A stretch of DNA of 64,000 nt from Caryophanon latum. Lineage in GTDB: Bacteria; Bacillota; Bacilli; Bacillales_A; Planococcaceae. Made by a program: the position numbers and the translations under genes. Positions 26,069-35,768 of this stretch are shown piece after piece. Under the pieces are notes generated by a model that worked only from the letters and a program-made list of their open reading frames with translations, had not been told where the DNA came from and did no database searches. The stretch lies in contig NZ_MATO01000064.1 of NCBI RefSeq assembly GCF_001700325.1, forward strand, positions 1 through 64,000. Direction: 5' to 3'. Numbering within the stretch: position 1 is the first letter of the stretch; each line of letters opens with the position of its first letter.

Positions 26069-26608
26069 TTGCATTGCTGGAAAATTTTAAACATCGAGCG
26101 TGAATACGGTACGCGTAAAATGTATTTAATTGCGCTCATTCATGCAGTGCTAACGTTTTCGTTTAGCTACGTCTTTTTAAATTTATTTAATTATGCGGTG
26201 TATGACGATCGTTACTTCGTTTACTTTATGTGCATCATACTGCTTATTTATCCGCTACATAAGCTGCTCCATTTTTTACCGCTATTTCGCCATCGTCATA
26301 AAATGTCGATTCGGTTGCGCAGACGCTTATACGGCATTCCAACTATTCATATGCGCATTAAAGAGCCGATTCCAAAAAGGCTGTACATTTTTTCGCTGCT
26401 GTTTCCGTTTTTAGTGCTGACGACGATTTTGCTGATCGTCGCCGTTATGTTCCCGACAATTACGCACTACGCTTCGATTTTACTCGGTGTACATGCGCTT
26501 CTTTGTGCGTTTGATTACATTTATATTAAACATTTAATTCATTCCCCTACAGATGCATTGATTGAAGAAACGCCACGCGGGTATGAAATACTAGTACCAC
26601 TTTCATAA
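26069..26608 (+). CDS. DUF3267-like membrane protein
   Basis: 179 residues, probably four helices (about 16-40, 48-70, 110-135, 140-160). It resembles DUF3267 proteins (B. subtilis YhaJ occupies this position), which look like degenerate membrane metalloproteases. A characteristic HExxH is not evident here; the nearest is HKLLHFLPLFRHRHK around residues 72-86. The TTG at 26069 has GGAGGTG six bases upstream. Function unknown. Confidence 0.65.
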   Translation: MHCWKILNIEREYGTRKMYLIALIHAVLTFSFSYVFLNLFNYAVYDDRYFVYFMCIILLIYPLHKLLHFLPLFRHRHKMSIRLRRRLYGIPTIHMRIKEPIPKRLYIFSLLFPFLVLTTILLIVAVMFPTITHYASILLGVHALLCAFDYIYIKHLIHSPTDALIEETPRGYEILVPLS

Positions 26609-26707
26609 ACGTATTCGTCAGTCGCATATGTGTAAAGATGTATAACTTGTATTTTCCATTTGTAGTTTGTTATGCTTGTGAGTAAGTAATAGAGGGGAGG
26701 AATAGAC

Positions 26708-26893
26708 TTGCTTTTACTTATCGTAGTTCTATTCTCAGTATTTTATTTATTTCAAATTAACCGCCTCACGTATGCACTTTGTACTCGACGTGAAATTCCT
26801 GAAGAAAATCAACCAAAAGTATTTCGAACGATTAATATACTCATTACGATTTTATTAATTTCTTTTTATGTCGAAGTATTAATTTCGCTATAG
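26708..26893 (+). CDS. Small two-helix membrane protein (61 aa)
   Basis: Starts at a TTG with AGGGGAGG seven bases upstream. Two hydrophobic helices (1-18 and 44-60) are separated by a polar loop LCTRREIPEENQPKVFR. Not recognised. It lies between the DUF3267 protein and the PrsA-like lipoprotein, the region where B. subtilis has yhaK/yhaL, but I see no clear similarity to either. Confidence 0.6.
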   Translation: MLLLIVVLFSVFYLFQINRLTYALCTRREIPEENQPKVFRTINILITILLISFYVEVLISL

Positions 26894-26965
26894 TGCAACT
26901 ATACAACAAACGAACAGGTCAACGTGGCTTTGGTCGTTTGTTTTTTTTATGAAAGGGTGACATAC

Positions 26966-27436
26966 ATGAAAAAATTACGCTACATTGCGTTCGCTTCATC
27001 GCTATTTTTATTAGCAGCATGTAATGATCGTGAAGAAGAAATCATCGTCACATCTAGCTTAGGCGATATTACGAAGGAAAGCTTTTACGACGAAATGATC
27101 GCGATTGCCGGCCCATCAATGATTGAACAAGTCGTAACGAAAATGTTGTTAGAAGATACGTACAGTGTCAGTGATGAAGATGTCGAAGAAGAGTTAGATG
27201 TGCTCAAGCAATCGTACGGTGATACGTTTGACCAAACGCTTGAAGCAAATGGCATGACGGAAGAGTCACTGCGCCAAAACATTTATTTCAGCCTGCTTCG
27301 TGACACGGCCGTCAAAGAGTCTGGTAAAACATTTGATGAGCTGATGTATGATTTACTAGAGGAACATGACGTGCAAGTACAAGACGAGGCGCTGCAAAAC
27401 GTGCTTGATAAATATACACAACCTATAGAAAAATAA
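26966..27436 (+). CDS. PrsA-like lipoprotein lacking the parvulin domain
   Basis: 156 residues. Signal peptide with lipobox SLFLLAAC, so a lipoprotein on the outer face of the membrane. Residues about 24-110 match the N-terminal foldase part of PrsA (SSLGDITKESFYDEMIAIAGPSMIEQVVTKMLLEDTYSVSDEDVEEELDVLKQSYGD). Residues about 118-156 match the C-terminal helix (LLEEHDVQVQDEALQNVLDKYT). The central rotamase domain of about 100 residues, with its ASHILV motif, is absent with no frameshift. PrsA assists folding of secreted proteins. The position next to hpr and yhaM is that of prsA. A complete prsA may exist elsewhere. Confidence 0.8.
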   Translation: MKKLRYIAFASSLFLLAACNDREEEIIVTSSLGDITKESFYDEMIAIAGPSMIEQVVTKMLLEDTYSVSDEDVEEELDVLKQSYGDTFDQTLEANGMTEESLRQNIYFSLLRDTAVKESGKTFDELMYDLLEEHDVQVQDEALQNVLDKYTQPIEK

Positions 27437-27438
27437 AC

Positions 27439-27471
27439 GGCTAGAGGGATGCAACGTTCCTCTAGCCTTTT
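27439..27471 (+). terminator. Terminator of the PrsA-like gene
   Basis: GGCTAGAGG (27439-27447) and CCTCTAGCC (27459-27467) form a perfect 9-bp stem, then TTTTG. Confidence 0.85.
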
Positions 27472-27574
27472 GTCATTTATGAAGCATGTTGATGAGCCAG
27501 TAAATGACCCGTGAACTGATTGCGGGCTCGCATTTTTAAATCTCACTGCATGCGTCTAGTTGCTTCATTATTTA

Positions 27575-28516
27575 TTAGTCAATCGTCGGCTTATAAAAGG
27601 CGCGATTATCCAGTGCAAAAACACGCTCGCTAAACTGTCCTGGCTGTGTTTTATTTAATACGCGTGTTAGCATATTCATTTTCGCATCGATGTTATCGAT
27701 ATAATGTAAAATTTCTGCCTCTTGAATCATCGGACGCTTCGGGCTTCCCCATTCCTCTTGCCCGTGATGTGATAACACTAAGTGCTGAAGTAGCATAACC
27801 TCTTCCCCTTCAATATTAAGTGACGCTGCTGCCTTTGCAACCTCCGTCACCATAATCGAAATGTGTCCGAGTAAGTTTCCTTCTACTGTGTACGTCGTCG
27901 CAATCGGACCAGATAATTCGCGTACTTTGCCAATATCATGCAGCATAATGCCTGCATACAATAAGTCGCGGTTTAACGTCGGATATAAATCGCAAATTGC
28001 TTTCCCTAAACGAAGCATCGACACCATATGATCGAGTAAGCCCGAAATGTAATCATGGTGATTTTTCGTCGCTGCTGGGAATACTAAAATGTCTTCTTTG
28101 AACTCTTTCATAATGTAGCGAGTAATACGCGCAATATTCGCATTTCGAATTTCAAAGAAAAACTGTGTTAGCTCATCGTATAATTCCTCTTTCGGAACGC
28201 TTGATGATGGCACTAAATCAGAAATGCTAATCCCTTCTTCTGGACCGACGACACGAATCGCTTTAATGCGCAGCTGATTTTTGCCGCGATAGTCGTGAAT
28301 TTCGCCACTAACGTGTACAATCGTTTCGGCTGCATACGTTCGTTCATGCTCCTCGTTTGTATCCCAAAGCTTCGCCTCAATATCACCGCTTTTATCTTGT
28401 AAAATGAGCGTCATAAACGGTTTGCCTGCCGTCGTGACACTTTTCGTTGATTGCTTAATAAATAATGTATGGTCAACCGCTTCTCCTGGTTGTAATGTTG
28501 TAATCGCTGCCAACAC
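27575..28516 (-). CDS. yhaM: 3'-5' exoribonuclease YhaM
   Basis: 313 residues. An N-terminal OB-fold ([22 protein letters not shown], about 20-95) is followed by an HD domain with [28 protein letters not shown] and the later [15 protein letters not shown]. YhaM trims RNA and short single-stranded ends with Mn or Co. The start is GTG 28516 or TTG 28513 (AGAGGTG 5 or 8 bases upstream); both give the normal length. The upstream TTG at 28537 would start before the ribosome site. Located beside yhzD, as in B. subtilis. Confidence 0.93.
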   Translation of the reverse strand: MLAAITTLQPGEAVDHTLFIKQSTKSVTTAGKPFMTLILQDKSGDIEAKLWDTNEEHERTYAAETIVHVSGEIHDYRGKNQLRIKAIRVVGPEEGISISDLVPSSSVPKEELYDELTQFFFEIRNANIARITRYIMKEFKEDILVFPAATKNHHDYISGLLDHMVSMLRLGKAICDLYPTLNRDLLYAGIMLHDIGKVRELSGPIATTYTVEGNLLGHISIMVTEVAKAAASLNIEGEEVMLLQHLVLSHHGQEEWGSPKRPMIQEAEILHYIDNIDAKMNMLTRVLNKTQPGQFSERVFALDNRAFYKPTID

Positions 28517-28693
28517 CCATTCACCTCTTTCGTTCAATTTTGTTCGCCTTTATTGTACCATTGTCATGTCGAAAACTCTCGGAAAAATCATTGTTTTGCT
28601 CAGCAACTTTATGCGCTCATGTAATATTTTTTGTGAATTCAAACAATTTTCCATGTATAATAATGGTATACATAAGCAAGGGGGGAATTACGT

Positions 28694-28879
28694 ATGGCAC
28701 AATATCGATTCACAGCATTCGAAAAAACAGGAGAAACGTTATTTGATGAAACGTGGGAGTTCGACAACGACGACGTAGCGAAAAAAGAAGGGCAGCGTCA
28801 AATCGAGGAAAAAGGTGTAACTGAAAAAACACACCGTCTCGTAAATAACGCCGGAAAACTTATTTTATTCCACGTCTAA
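28694..28879 (+). CDS. yhzD: YhzD-like small protein
   Basis: 61 residues, soluble and charged, beginning MAQYRFTAFEKTGETLFDETWEF and ending RLVNNAGKLILFHV. It fits the YhzD family, which lies beside yhaM in B. subtilis. GGGGGG precedes the ATG. Function is unknown in the family. Confidence 0.8.
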   Translation: MAQYRFTAFEKTGETLFDETWEFDNDDVAKKEGQRQIEEKGVTEKTHRLVNNAGKLILFHV

Positions 28880-28901
28880 ACAGAATGAGACTAGAACAAA
28901 A

Positions 28902-28942
28902 CAAGTGCCATCAGGAGATTTATCATTTCCTGATGGCACTTT
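28902..28942 (+). terminator. Terminator of yhzD
   Basis: AAGTGCCATCAGGA (28902-28915) and TCCTGATGGCACTT (28927-28940), perfect 14-bp stem, then TT. Confidence 0.85.
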
Positions 28943-29133
28943 TCTGCTTTTCGACTGCACTTCGTTACGCGAACGCTTGCTAGAAAATGGCAGCTTAATC
29001 ATGCGGGCGGTGGCGCGTATTTTGACGCAACCGCCGCTACTTTCGCTTTGCAAATGCCCGTTTCTTGGCACGCTCTTTTTCTCTAACCGTCGCTGCTTTA
29101 TACACTACGTCATGAACATGCCACGATGAGTTT

Positions 29134-29913
29134 TTATTGCCCGTTAAACTGTGGTGTGCGCTTTCCTAAAAAAGCACGCAGCCCTTCTGCATGATCAGTT
29201 GTCGCATGCATGCGCACTTGCCCATCTGCCTCCGCATTAAGCACTGCCTCAAGCTCTGCTGCATGCGTGCTATGCAAAATGCGCTTCGTTTCAATCATTG
29301 CAAGCAGCGGCGCACCGAGTAGCTTACCGATCACTTGATCTGCTACTGCATCGAGCGTACCGTCTGCAGCGTTATAATCAATTAACCCGAGCGATAATGC
29401 CTGCTCACCATTTAGTACATCGCCTTGCCAAATCATTTGTTTCGCCTTCACTGTACCGACGCGCTGCTTCATAAAGAAATGTCCGCCACCGTCTGGAATG
29501 AGCGCAATGCCAATAAAGTTCATCGCAAGCTTCGACGATTCTTCAGCGATGACAATGTCACACGCGAGTGCAAGCGAAAAGCCTAACCCTGCTGCTGCGC
29601 CGTGCACAACGCCAACTGTCACCATTGGTAAATGATAAAACGCGAGCACTAGACGCTTAATCGTATCCATAATCGTCGGTGAAATTAAATTGCCACCTGC
29701 CGCCATTGCACGCACGTCACCACCTGCTGAAAATACACGTCCTGCCCCGCGAAGCACGAGAACTTGCAGCGACTTATCACGCGACAGCTCCTCGAAGCAG
29801 TGTGCTAAGTCTTCTAGCATTTGTCCGTTCATCGCATTGACTGCATCTGGTCGATTAAGCGTTACCGTCACTTTGCGGTCTTGTTTTTCTACTACTAATG
29901 TTTCATACGTCAT
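29134..29913 (-). CDS. Enoyl-CoA hydratase/isomerase family protein
   Basis: 259 residues of crotonase fold. Oxyanion-hole segment VLRGAGRVFSAGGDVRAMAAGG, and the second segment GVVHGAAAGLGFSLALACDIVIAEESSKLAMNFIGIALIPDGG. The usual catalytic Glu of enoyl-CoA hydratases near the second segment appears replaced: the A-G-L-G-F helix is followed by FIGIALIPDGG, with Asp at the position often used by isomerase-type members. Substrate is therefore uncertain. The ATG at 29913 has GGGGTG six bases upstream. Confidence 0.85.
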   Translation of the reverse strand: MTYETLVVEKQDRKVTVTLNRPDAVNAMNGQMLEDLAHCFEELSRDKSLQVLVLRGAGRVFSAGGDVRAMAAGGNLISPTIMDTIKRLVLAFYHLPMVTVGVVHGAAAGLGFSLALACDIVIAEESSKLAMNFIGIALIPDGGGHFFMKQRVGTVKAKQMIWQGDVLNGEQALSLGLIDYNAADGTLDAVADQVIGKLLGAPLLAMIETKRILHSTHAAELEAVLNAEADGQVRMHATTDHAEGLRAFLGKRTPQFNGQ

Positions 29914-30135
29914 TGTCGCCACCCCTTTTTCGATGTTCGCTCCATTTATATTCAAATGAAGCGATGATGAAACGGCTTTATACATGCTTTCATCACCGTT
30001 ACCAATTTATTTCGCCAAATAAAACAAAATCCCTGCTTTATCGAGCAAATTTACACATTACGTTTTCAACAAGCCGAAATACACAAAATATGCTATATTA
30101 GATAATCGAACAACACATAAAGGTAGGGACAATAA

Positions 30136-31104
30136 ATGAAAGATTACCGCGTATTACTTTATTATAAATATACAACAATTGAAGACCCAGAAACGTTCGC
30201 AGCAGAGCATTTAGCGTTTTGTAAGGAGCTTGGACTGCTCGGACGTATTTTAGTCGGATCAGAGGGCATTAACGGCACTGTATCCGGCACAGTTGAACAA
30301 ACAAATGCATATATGGAATACATGAACAACAACCCGCAATTTGCCGATATTATGTGGAAAATTGACGAAGCAGATGGGCATGCGTTTAAAAAAATGCACG
30401 TGCGCCCGCGTCGTGAAATTGTGCATTTAGGCTTACACGAAGAAGATGTAAACCCACATGAAATTACAGGTGACTACTTATCACCGAAACAATTTTTAGA
30501 ACAAATGCAAGACGATAACACGATCGTTTTAGACGTGCGTAACGATTACGAATATGATTTAGGTCATTTCCGCGGCGCTGTGAAGCCAGAAGTCGAAACG
30601 TTCCGCGATACGCCGCAATGGGTGCGCGACAACATGCACTTATTTGAAGGAAAGCGCGTGCTAACGTATTGCACAGGCGGCATTCGCTGTGAAAAGTTTT
30701 CAGGCTGGTTAAAACGTGAAGGCATCGGTGAATCAGTTGGACAATTGCACGGTGGTATTGCGACGTACGGCAAAGATGCGGAAGTACAAGGGCAAATGTG
30801 GGACGGTCAAATGTACGTCTTTGATGAGCGTCGCAGCGTTGAAATTAATAAAGTCGATAAGCAGATTGTCGGGCGCGATTTCTTCACAGGTGAGCCGACT
30901 GAGCGCTACACGAACTGCGCGAACCCAAAATGCCATAAGCTGATGCTTTGTAAAGAAGAGCACGAGGCATTTTACATGCGCAGCTGTTCAGATGAATGCC
31001 GCCGCGCGAAGCCGAACTATTTCGTTGAGCAGCACGGCTGGAGCGATGAGCAAGTGGAAGCACAAATTGAAAAAATCGCCGCAGCACAAACGGTACAAGC
31101 ATAA
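30136..31104 (+). CDS. trhO: tRNA uridine(34) hydroxylase TrhO (YbfQ-like)
   Basis: 322 residues. An N-terminal ferredoxin-like domain, then a rhodanese domain with the active-site loop [11 protein letters not shown] (Cys179, second Cys185), and a C-terminal Cys-rich zinc segment [16 protein letters not shown]...[13 protein letters not shown]. TrhO makes 5-hydroxyuridine at the tRNA wobble position, on the path to methoxy- or carboxymethoxyuridine. AGGTAGGG precedes the ATG. Confidence 0.94.
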   Translation: MKDYRVLLYYKYTTIEDPETFAAEHLAFCKELGLLGRILVGSEGINGTVSGTVEQTNAYMEYMNNNPQFADIMWKIDEADGHAFKKMHVRPRREIVHLGLHEEDVNPHEITGDYLSPKQFLEQMQDDNTIVLDVRNDYEYDLGHFRGAVKPEVETFRDTPQWVRDNMHLFEGKRVLTYCTGGIRCEKFSGWLKREGIGESVGQLHGGIATYGKDAEVQGQMWDGQMYVFDERRSVEINKVDKQIVGRDFFTGEPTERYTNCANPKCHKLMLCKEEHEAFYMRSCSDECRRAKPNYFVEQHGWSDEQVEAQIEKIAAAQTVQA

Positions 31105-31141
31105 AAAAGTCATTCGAGGCGCACACCTCGAATGACTTTTT
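31104..31141. terminator. Bidirectional terminator between trhO and the UbiB gene
   Basis: AAAAAGTCATTCGAGG (31104-31119) and CCTCGAATGACTTTTT (31126-31141) are perfectly complementary and end in A and T runs for both convergent genes. Confidence 0.9.
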
Positions 31142-33141
31142 CATTTCGTATCTTTTTCGTCTCGCAGCGCCTGTACCGACACACGTACGAGTAAAATCGC
31201 ACATAAAAATAGCCCCATGTACGACGCCGTATTTAAATATACCGCATACATTTCATCGATAAACTGCGCAATGGCGAGCAATGCGACCGAAATAATGCCA
31301 AACGTCACGCCGACTGCAAGCAAAATGATGCGTGAAAATAACATGCGCACAAAATTCGCACTCGTCGGATCTGAAAACAAATCATGATGTAGCGTTACTT
31401 TCCCCGCTTCGACTAGCTGCACAAGTCGGTCTAAACGTCTCGGTAGCTTGCGCAGCTGTGGCAATAGCGTCGAAAATTCTTCCTCTAAACGCTTTTTCGT
31501 CTCCATCGGCTCACGAAATGGCTTCGTAATCGATGCACGCATATATTCTGCTGAAAATGCTTTCGCCTCGTCAAAAAAATCAAACGTCGGATCAATGACG
31601 TGAAGCGTGCCTTCTAGTGTAACGAGTGAGCGCAGTGCCGCCGCAACAGATGAACGGAACTTTAAGCCGTAATGGCGCACGACTTCAAAAATCATACCGA
31701 CGAGCTCCTCTGCTGGAATGTTATCTAAATACGAGATGCGCATTAACACTTGCGAAATCGATTGCTCCATCTTCTCTCGCTTCGTAATATCGATGTCATC
31801 AACGAGTAATACGATGCCATCGAACAAAATGTCTGCATCCTCTTGTTGAACGCCCATGAAAAATAACTTCAAGCCTTCCTGTTGCTGCACCGCAAGTCGG
31901 CCAACCGAGCCAAAGTCGAGTAATACCGGCTCACCTGATGCACGCTCGACATGGATATTACCTGGGTGCGGATCTGCATGAAAAACGCCAGCAAACAATA
32001 GCTGCTCAAAAAACGAATACAAAATGTCGCGTGCGAAATCTTTGCGGTTCGTCCCGTGCGCACTGAAAATATTTGCAGCATCTGATACGCTTTCCCCGTC
32101 GATATATTCCATTACTAAAATGTTATGTGCGCTATATTGCGGATACACTTTCGGCACATGAATGTGATAAATGTTATTTTCAAGCGACTTGCCCATTTGC
32201 ATCATGTTGCGCACTTCAAGCGAGAAATCCATCTCTTCACGAATCGTCTCGGCAAAGCCATGCGCTAGCTCACGGAAACTCAAGCTTTCCGCCCACGCTG
32301 ATTTGCTCGTAAGCCACGTTGAGAAATCAACAAGCAGTCCTAAATCATCACGCAGCACTTCCTTTACTTCCGGCCGCAGTAATTTGATAATGACGCGCTC
32401 ACCGTTATGTAATACTGCCTTATGCACTTGTCCAATCGATGCCGCCGCAAGTGGTGTCGGGTCGATGTATGAAAATACAGTCGATACATCATACGGTAGC
32501 TCGTTGTATAAAATGTGATGTACTTTCTCTGGCGCTAGCGGGTCGACGTTGTGCTGAAGCTTCTCTAGCTCGTCGATAAATACTGGCGAAAATAGCTCCT
32601 TGCGCGTCGATAACACTTGCCCGAACTTAATGAACATGCCGCCGCTTTTTTCGAGCGTATCGCGCAAGCCAATCGCAAGCTCGCGCTGACTTTCTGGCTG
32701 ACGTGCATATTTAATCGTGCGCGACAAGCCGTTCGTCACCGCCATTTTCAAAATATAGCGCAGTCGCTTTTGATGTCGCCAATGATTGCGAATGCGTCGC
32801 CACCATGATTTTTGCTGCGTGTTGTCAACAGAGCCGTTTAATTGTAGCGGATCGACAAGCTCTGAAATTAAATAAAATAGCATCGACAGTAACAGCATAC
32901 AGCCGACCCATAAAAGCGCACTCGGATCCATCGCAATATGCAGCGTCGATTCATCGCTAAAGTTTGTAAAACGCAAATATGTATACCAATACACAACGGA
33001 CGTTAAAATGACGCTCGCTGCAACGGAAATGACTTTGCGAATAAAATTCACTTGCGCCCCCATTAAACGCCCAGTTACAAAATATACGATGAAGCCAACA
33101 ATTCCAATTTGAATAAACCATTCTACATACGTAAAGATCAT
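31141..33141 (-). CDS. ABC1/AarF/UbiB family atypical kinase
   Basis: 666 residues. Three to four N-terminal helices (about 8-28, 37-58, 70-90), then a UbiB kinase-like domain with the family-specific KxGQ motif in GGMFIKFGQVLSTR. It also shows the Ala-rich loop AAASIGQVHKA, HADPHPGN and LLDFGSVGRL. Two C-terminal helices end the protein. UbiB/COQ8 proteins are atypical ATPases linked to quinone lipid synthesis or transport; this organism would use menaquinone. Having helices at both ends is usual for bacterial members. Confidence 0.9.
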   Translation of the reverse strand: MIFTYVEWFIQIGIVGFIVYFVTGRLMGAQVNFIRKVISVAASVILTSVVYWYTYLRFTNFSDESTLHIAMDPSALLWVGCMLLLSMLFYLISELVDPLQLNGSVDNTQQKSWWRRIRNHWRHQKRLRYILKMAVTNGLSRTIKYARQPESQRELAIGLRDTLEKSGGMFIKFGQVLSTRKELFSPVFIDELEKLQHNVDPLAPEKVHHILYNELPYDVSTVFSYIDPTPLAAASIGQVHKAVLHNGERVIIKLLRPEVKEVLRDDLGLLVDFSTWLTSKSAWAESLSFRELAHGFAETIREEMDFSLEVRNMMQMGKSLENNIYHIHVPKVYPQYSAHNILVMEYIDGESVSDAANIFSAHGTNRKDFARDILYSFFEQLLFAGVFHADPHPGNIHVERASGEPVLLDFGSVGRLAVQQQEGLKLFFMGVQQEDADILFDGIVLLVDDIDITKREKMEQSISQVLMRISYLDNIPAEELVGMIFEVVRHYGLKFRSSVAAALRSLVTLEGTLHVIDPTFDFFDEAKAFSAEYMRASITKPFREPMETKKRLEEEFSTLLPQLRKLPRRLDRLVQLVEAGKVTLHHDLFSDPTSANFVRMLFSRIILLAVGVTFGIISVALLAIAQFIDEMYAVYLNTASYMGLFLCAILLVRVSVQALRDEKDTK

Positions 33142-33461
33142 CATTCACTCCCCCTTTACTGCGAACATGTTGCTACAGCACGCTTGTTGTTTTCCCTTTT
33201 TTACTTAAAATGAAGCACGTCGTCAATCTTCCTATAAATGAACACGTAAATGCGATGAAAAAGTTTCCGCCCCCTCTAGACCGAATCGTATGAAAAAACA
33301 CCAATGTTCGCGTTCTCGTACATTTTTCCATATTTTAAGCTTCTTCTCCATTTTATTATACACATGCTGAAAACTCTAAATTTTCTGCTTTTTCAACTTA
33401 ATTGAAGTGTTTTCGAGAAATTGAAATGATACACCCGAAAAAATAAAGCGAACAATACGTA

Positions 33462-33491
33462 TTAAAAAACGATTCATAATTCGTTTTTTAA
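33462..33491. terminator. A/T-flanked hairpin upstream of the serA promoter
   Basis: TTAAAAAACGA and TCGTTTTTTAA form an 11-bp stem with an 8-base loop. It lies between two divergently transcribed units, so it is not an obvious gene end. It may stop read-through toward serA or be a simple palindrome. Confidence 0.4.
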
Positions 33492-33542
33492 GCACTTTTT
33501 TTGTTGAAAAGTTCTTTTTGACGCATTTTTTTGAAAATTACG

Positions 33543-33572
33543 TTGACAAAGGTGAACATTAGGCTTTATGAT
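33543..33572 (+). promoter_or_regulatory. Promoter of the serA T-box transcript
   Basis: TTGACA (33543-33548) and TATGAT (33567-33572), 18-bp spacing, about 25 bases upstream of the first T-box helices. Confidence 0.8.
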
Positions 33573-33597
33573 AGTTACAAATTTAATCAAGCAAATT

Positions 33598-33872
33598 ATG
33601 ACGACGGAGACATGCTTATTATTCTTTACTTTAAGAGAGCTGATGGTTGGTGTAAATCAGCAGTAAACGTAATATAGTTCCACTCCTGAATAGATTAGGC
33701 GAACTTTGAGTAACTTAATCCGGCTCTTACCCGTTACGTAAGCGAATGAAGACTGCTTCAATGCAGTGAACAAGGGTGGCACCGCGTAATGCTGAATGTT
33801 TAGCTTTTCGCCCCTTATGACACAACCGGTATGTATTTGTGTTATAAGGAGTGGAAGGCTTTTATTTTTATA
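33598..33872 (+). promoter_or_regulatory. T-box riboswitch controlling serA
   Basis: Stem I begins with AGAGAGCTGATGGTTGGTG, the usual T-box start, and includes CTGAT/ATCAG pairing. The specifier region reads AGTTCCACTCCTGA near 33676-33689. TCC (Ser) at 33679-33681 is the specifier that fits the gene; TTC is the alternative register. The T-box proper, AAGGGTGGCACCGCG, lies at 33772-33786. A 24-position terminator stem (33802-33825 with 33837-33860, all pairs Watson-Crick or G-U) is followed by TTTTATTTTT. Uncharged tRNA should favour read-through into serA. Confidence 0.93.
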
Positions 33873-34049
33873 TGTACATATGCAGTGAAAGACAGAGGGA
33901 CTTTTATTGCAGCGTTCATGAATGACGTGACGGAAGAACGACAGGCATCCCCACGTTACACGAAGCACTTTGCTACTTACACACTTTGCCACGTTTGCAT
34001 GTTTTGTAACATTAAAAAATTAATTTCATTATAAAGGAGTTTATTCATT

Positions 34050-35657
34050 ATGACAGTCGCAACAAAAGCTATTAACATTTTCATCGCAGATCCATTAAGC
34101 GAAGATGGTATCGCACCATTACGCGCAGCAACAGATTTAGATTTAAACATCATCGTCGATACAGGTCTTTCTCAAGAAGAGCTAATTTCTAAAATTGCAG
34201 ATGTAGACGTATTATTAGTACGTTCTCAAACAACTGTAACACGTGAAGTAATCGCTGCTGCAACAAACTTAAAATTAATCGGTCGTGCTGGTGTTGGTGT
34301 TGATAACATCGATTTAACAGCTGCAACTGAACGCGGTATTATCGTTGTTAACGCTCCAGACGGTAACACAAACTCAGCTGCTGAGCATACAATCGCTATG
34401 ATGACATCTTTAGCTCGTTACATTCCACAAGCTTACAACTCTTTATTAAACGGCAAATGGGATCGTAAAACGTACGTTGGTGTTGAGCTGAAAAACAAAA
34501 CGTTAGGTGTTGTTGGTTTCGGTCGTATCGGCGTAGAAGTAGCTCACCGTGCAAAAGGTTCTCGCATGAACGTATTAGCGTATGACCCATTCTTAACTGA
34601 AGAGCGCGCACAAGAACTTGGTGTAACAAAAGCAACGGTAGAAGAAATTTGCGAGCAAGCAGACTTCATTACTGTTCACACACCATTATTACCAGAAACA
34701 CGCAACTTATTTAACAAAGAAAAATTCGCAATGATGAAAGACGGCGTTCGCTTAATTAACTGTGCACGCGGCGGTATTATTAACGAAGACGACTTATATG
34801 ATGCAATCGTTTCAGGTAAAGTAGCAGGTGCTGCACTTGACGTATTCATCGAAGAGCCAGCAACAGACAACAAATTATTAACGTTACCACAAGTAATCGC
34901 TACTCCACACTTAGGTGCATCTACAATCGAAGCACAAGAGTCTGTAGCAGTTGACGTGTCTAACGATATTATTAAATTCTTCAACACTGGTACGGTAACA
35001 AACCCAGTAAACATGCCTTCTATTCCGAAAGAAAAGCTTGCACAAGTTGAGCCATTCTTCGCATTAGCAGAAAAATTAGGTAAGTTCTTAGTACAAGTAA
35101 CTGGTGAAGCAGTAACAGAATTAAACGTATCTTACGCTGGTGAAGTAGCAAACTACGACGTGCGCCCATTAACAGCAAGCGCAATTAAAGGTTTATTCTC
35201 AACAAAACAAGGTACACACGTAAACGACGTAAACGCACGTTACTTAGCTGAGCAAATCGGCATTAAAATTAACGAGCACAAAACGACAACTGCTAAAGGT
35301 TTCACATCTTTAATTACAGTTGAAGTGAAAACAGAAAACGAAGTACACACAATCGCTGGTACGTTATTAAACGGCTTAGGCGCTCGCATCGTAAAAGTGG
35401 AAGGCTTCGGCGTTGACTTAAAACCTGAAGGCAACATTTTATACGTGAAAAACACAGACAAGCCAGGTGCAATCGGTCGCTTAGCTACAAAGCTTGCTGA
35501 AAAAGATATCAACATCGCAACGATGCAAGTTGGTCGCGCAGACGTTGGTGGACAAGCAGTAATGTTATTATCAATCGACAACGCCGTTACAACTGAAGAA
35601 ATTCAATACGTAACAGAGCTTGACAATATTGACGAAGTAAAAGCAATTAGCCTATAA
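34050..35657 (+). CDS. serA: D-3-phosphoglycerate dehydrogenase
   Basis: First enzyme of serine synthesis, 535 residues. An NAD-binding domain has [15 protein letters not shown] near residue 150, catalytic Arg in [14 protein letters not shown] and catalytic His in ATPHLGAST. An intervening domain (about 330-450) and a C-terminal ACT domain ([34 protein letters not shown]) complete the long form, often feedback-inhibited by serine. Codon use is strongly biased to A- or T-ending codons compared with neighbours, suggesting high expression. A T-box leader controls it. Confidence 0.96.
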   Translation: MTVATKAINIFIADPLSEDGIAPLRAATDLDLNIIVDTGLSQEELISKIADVDVLLVRSQTTVTREVIAAATNLKLIGRAGVGVDNIDLTAATERGIIVVNAPDGNTNSAAEHTIAMMTSLARYIPQAYNSLLNGKWDRKTYVGVELKNKTLGVVGFGRIGVEVAHRAKGSRMNVLAYDPFLTEERAQELGVTKATVEEICEQADFITVHTPLLPETRNLFNKEKFAMMKDGVRLINCARGGIINEDDLYDAIVSGKVAGAALDVFIEEPATDNKLLTLPQVIATPHLGASTIEAQESVAVDVSNDIIKFFNTGTVTNPVNMPSIPKEKLAQVEPFFALAEKLGKFLVQVTGEAVTELNVSYAGEVANYDVRPLTASAIKGLFSTKQGTHVNDVNARYLAEQIGIKINEHKTTTAKGFTSLITVEVKTENEVHTIAGTLLNGLGARIVKVEGFGVDLKPEGNILYVKNTDKPGAIGRLATKLAEKDINIATMQVGRADVGGQAVMLLSIDNAVTTEEIQYVTELDNIDEVKAISL

Positions 35658-35664
35658 TTTTTTG

Positions 35665-35707
35665 AAAGCCCCGATGATTTCGGTAATCGAAATCATCGGG
35701 GCTTTTT
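35665..35707 (+). terminator. Terminator of serA
   Basis: AAAGCCCCGATGATTTCG and CGAAATCATCGGGGCTTT form a perfect stem around GTAAT, followed by more T. Confidence 0.92.
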
Positions 35708-35768
35708 TCTTTTCCTATTGCTCATTTACCTACCAGCTGTACGCATCGTCCATATCGGCTCATTACAA

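Noticed and set aside
29047-29115. Basic short frame on the minus strand ending KKRAFAKRK after the enoyl-CoA hydratase gene
   Set aside because: No ribosome site or plausible start; only about 22 codons. It could be a remnant but cannot be supported.
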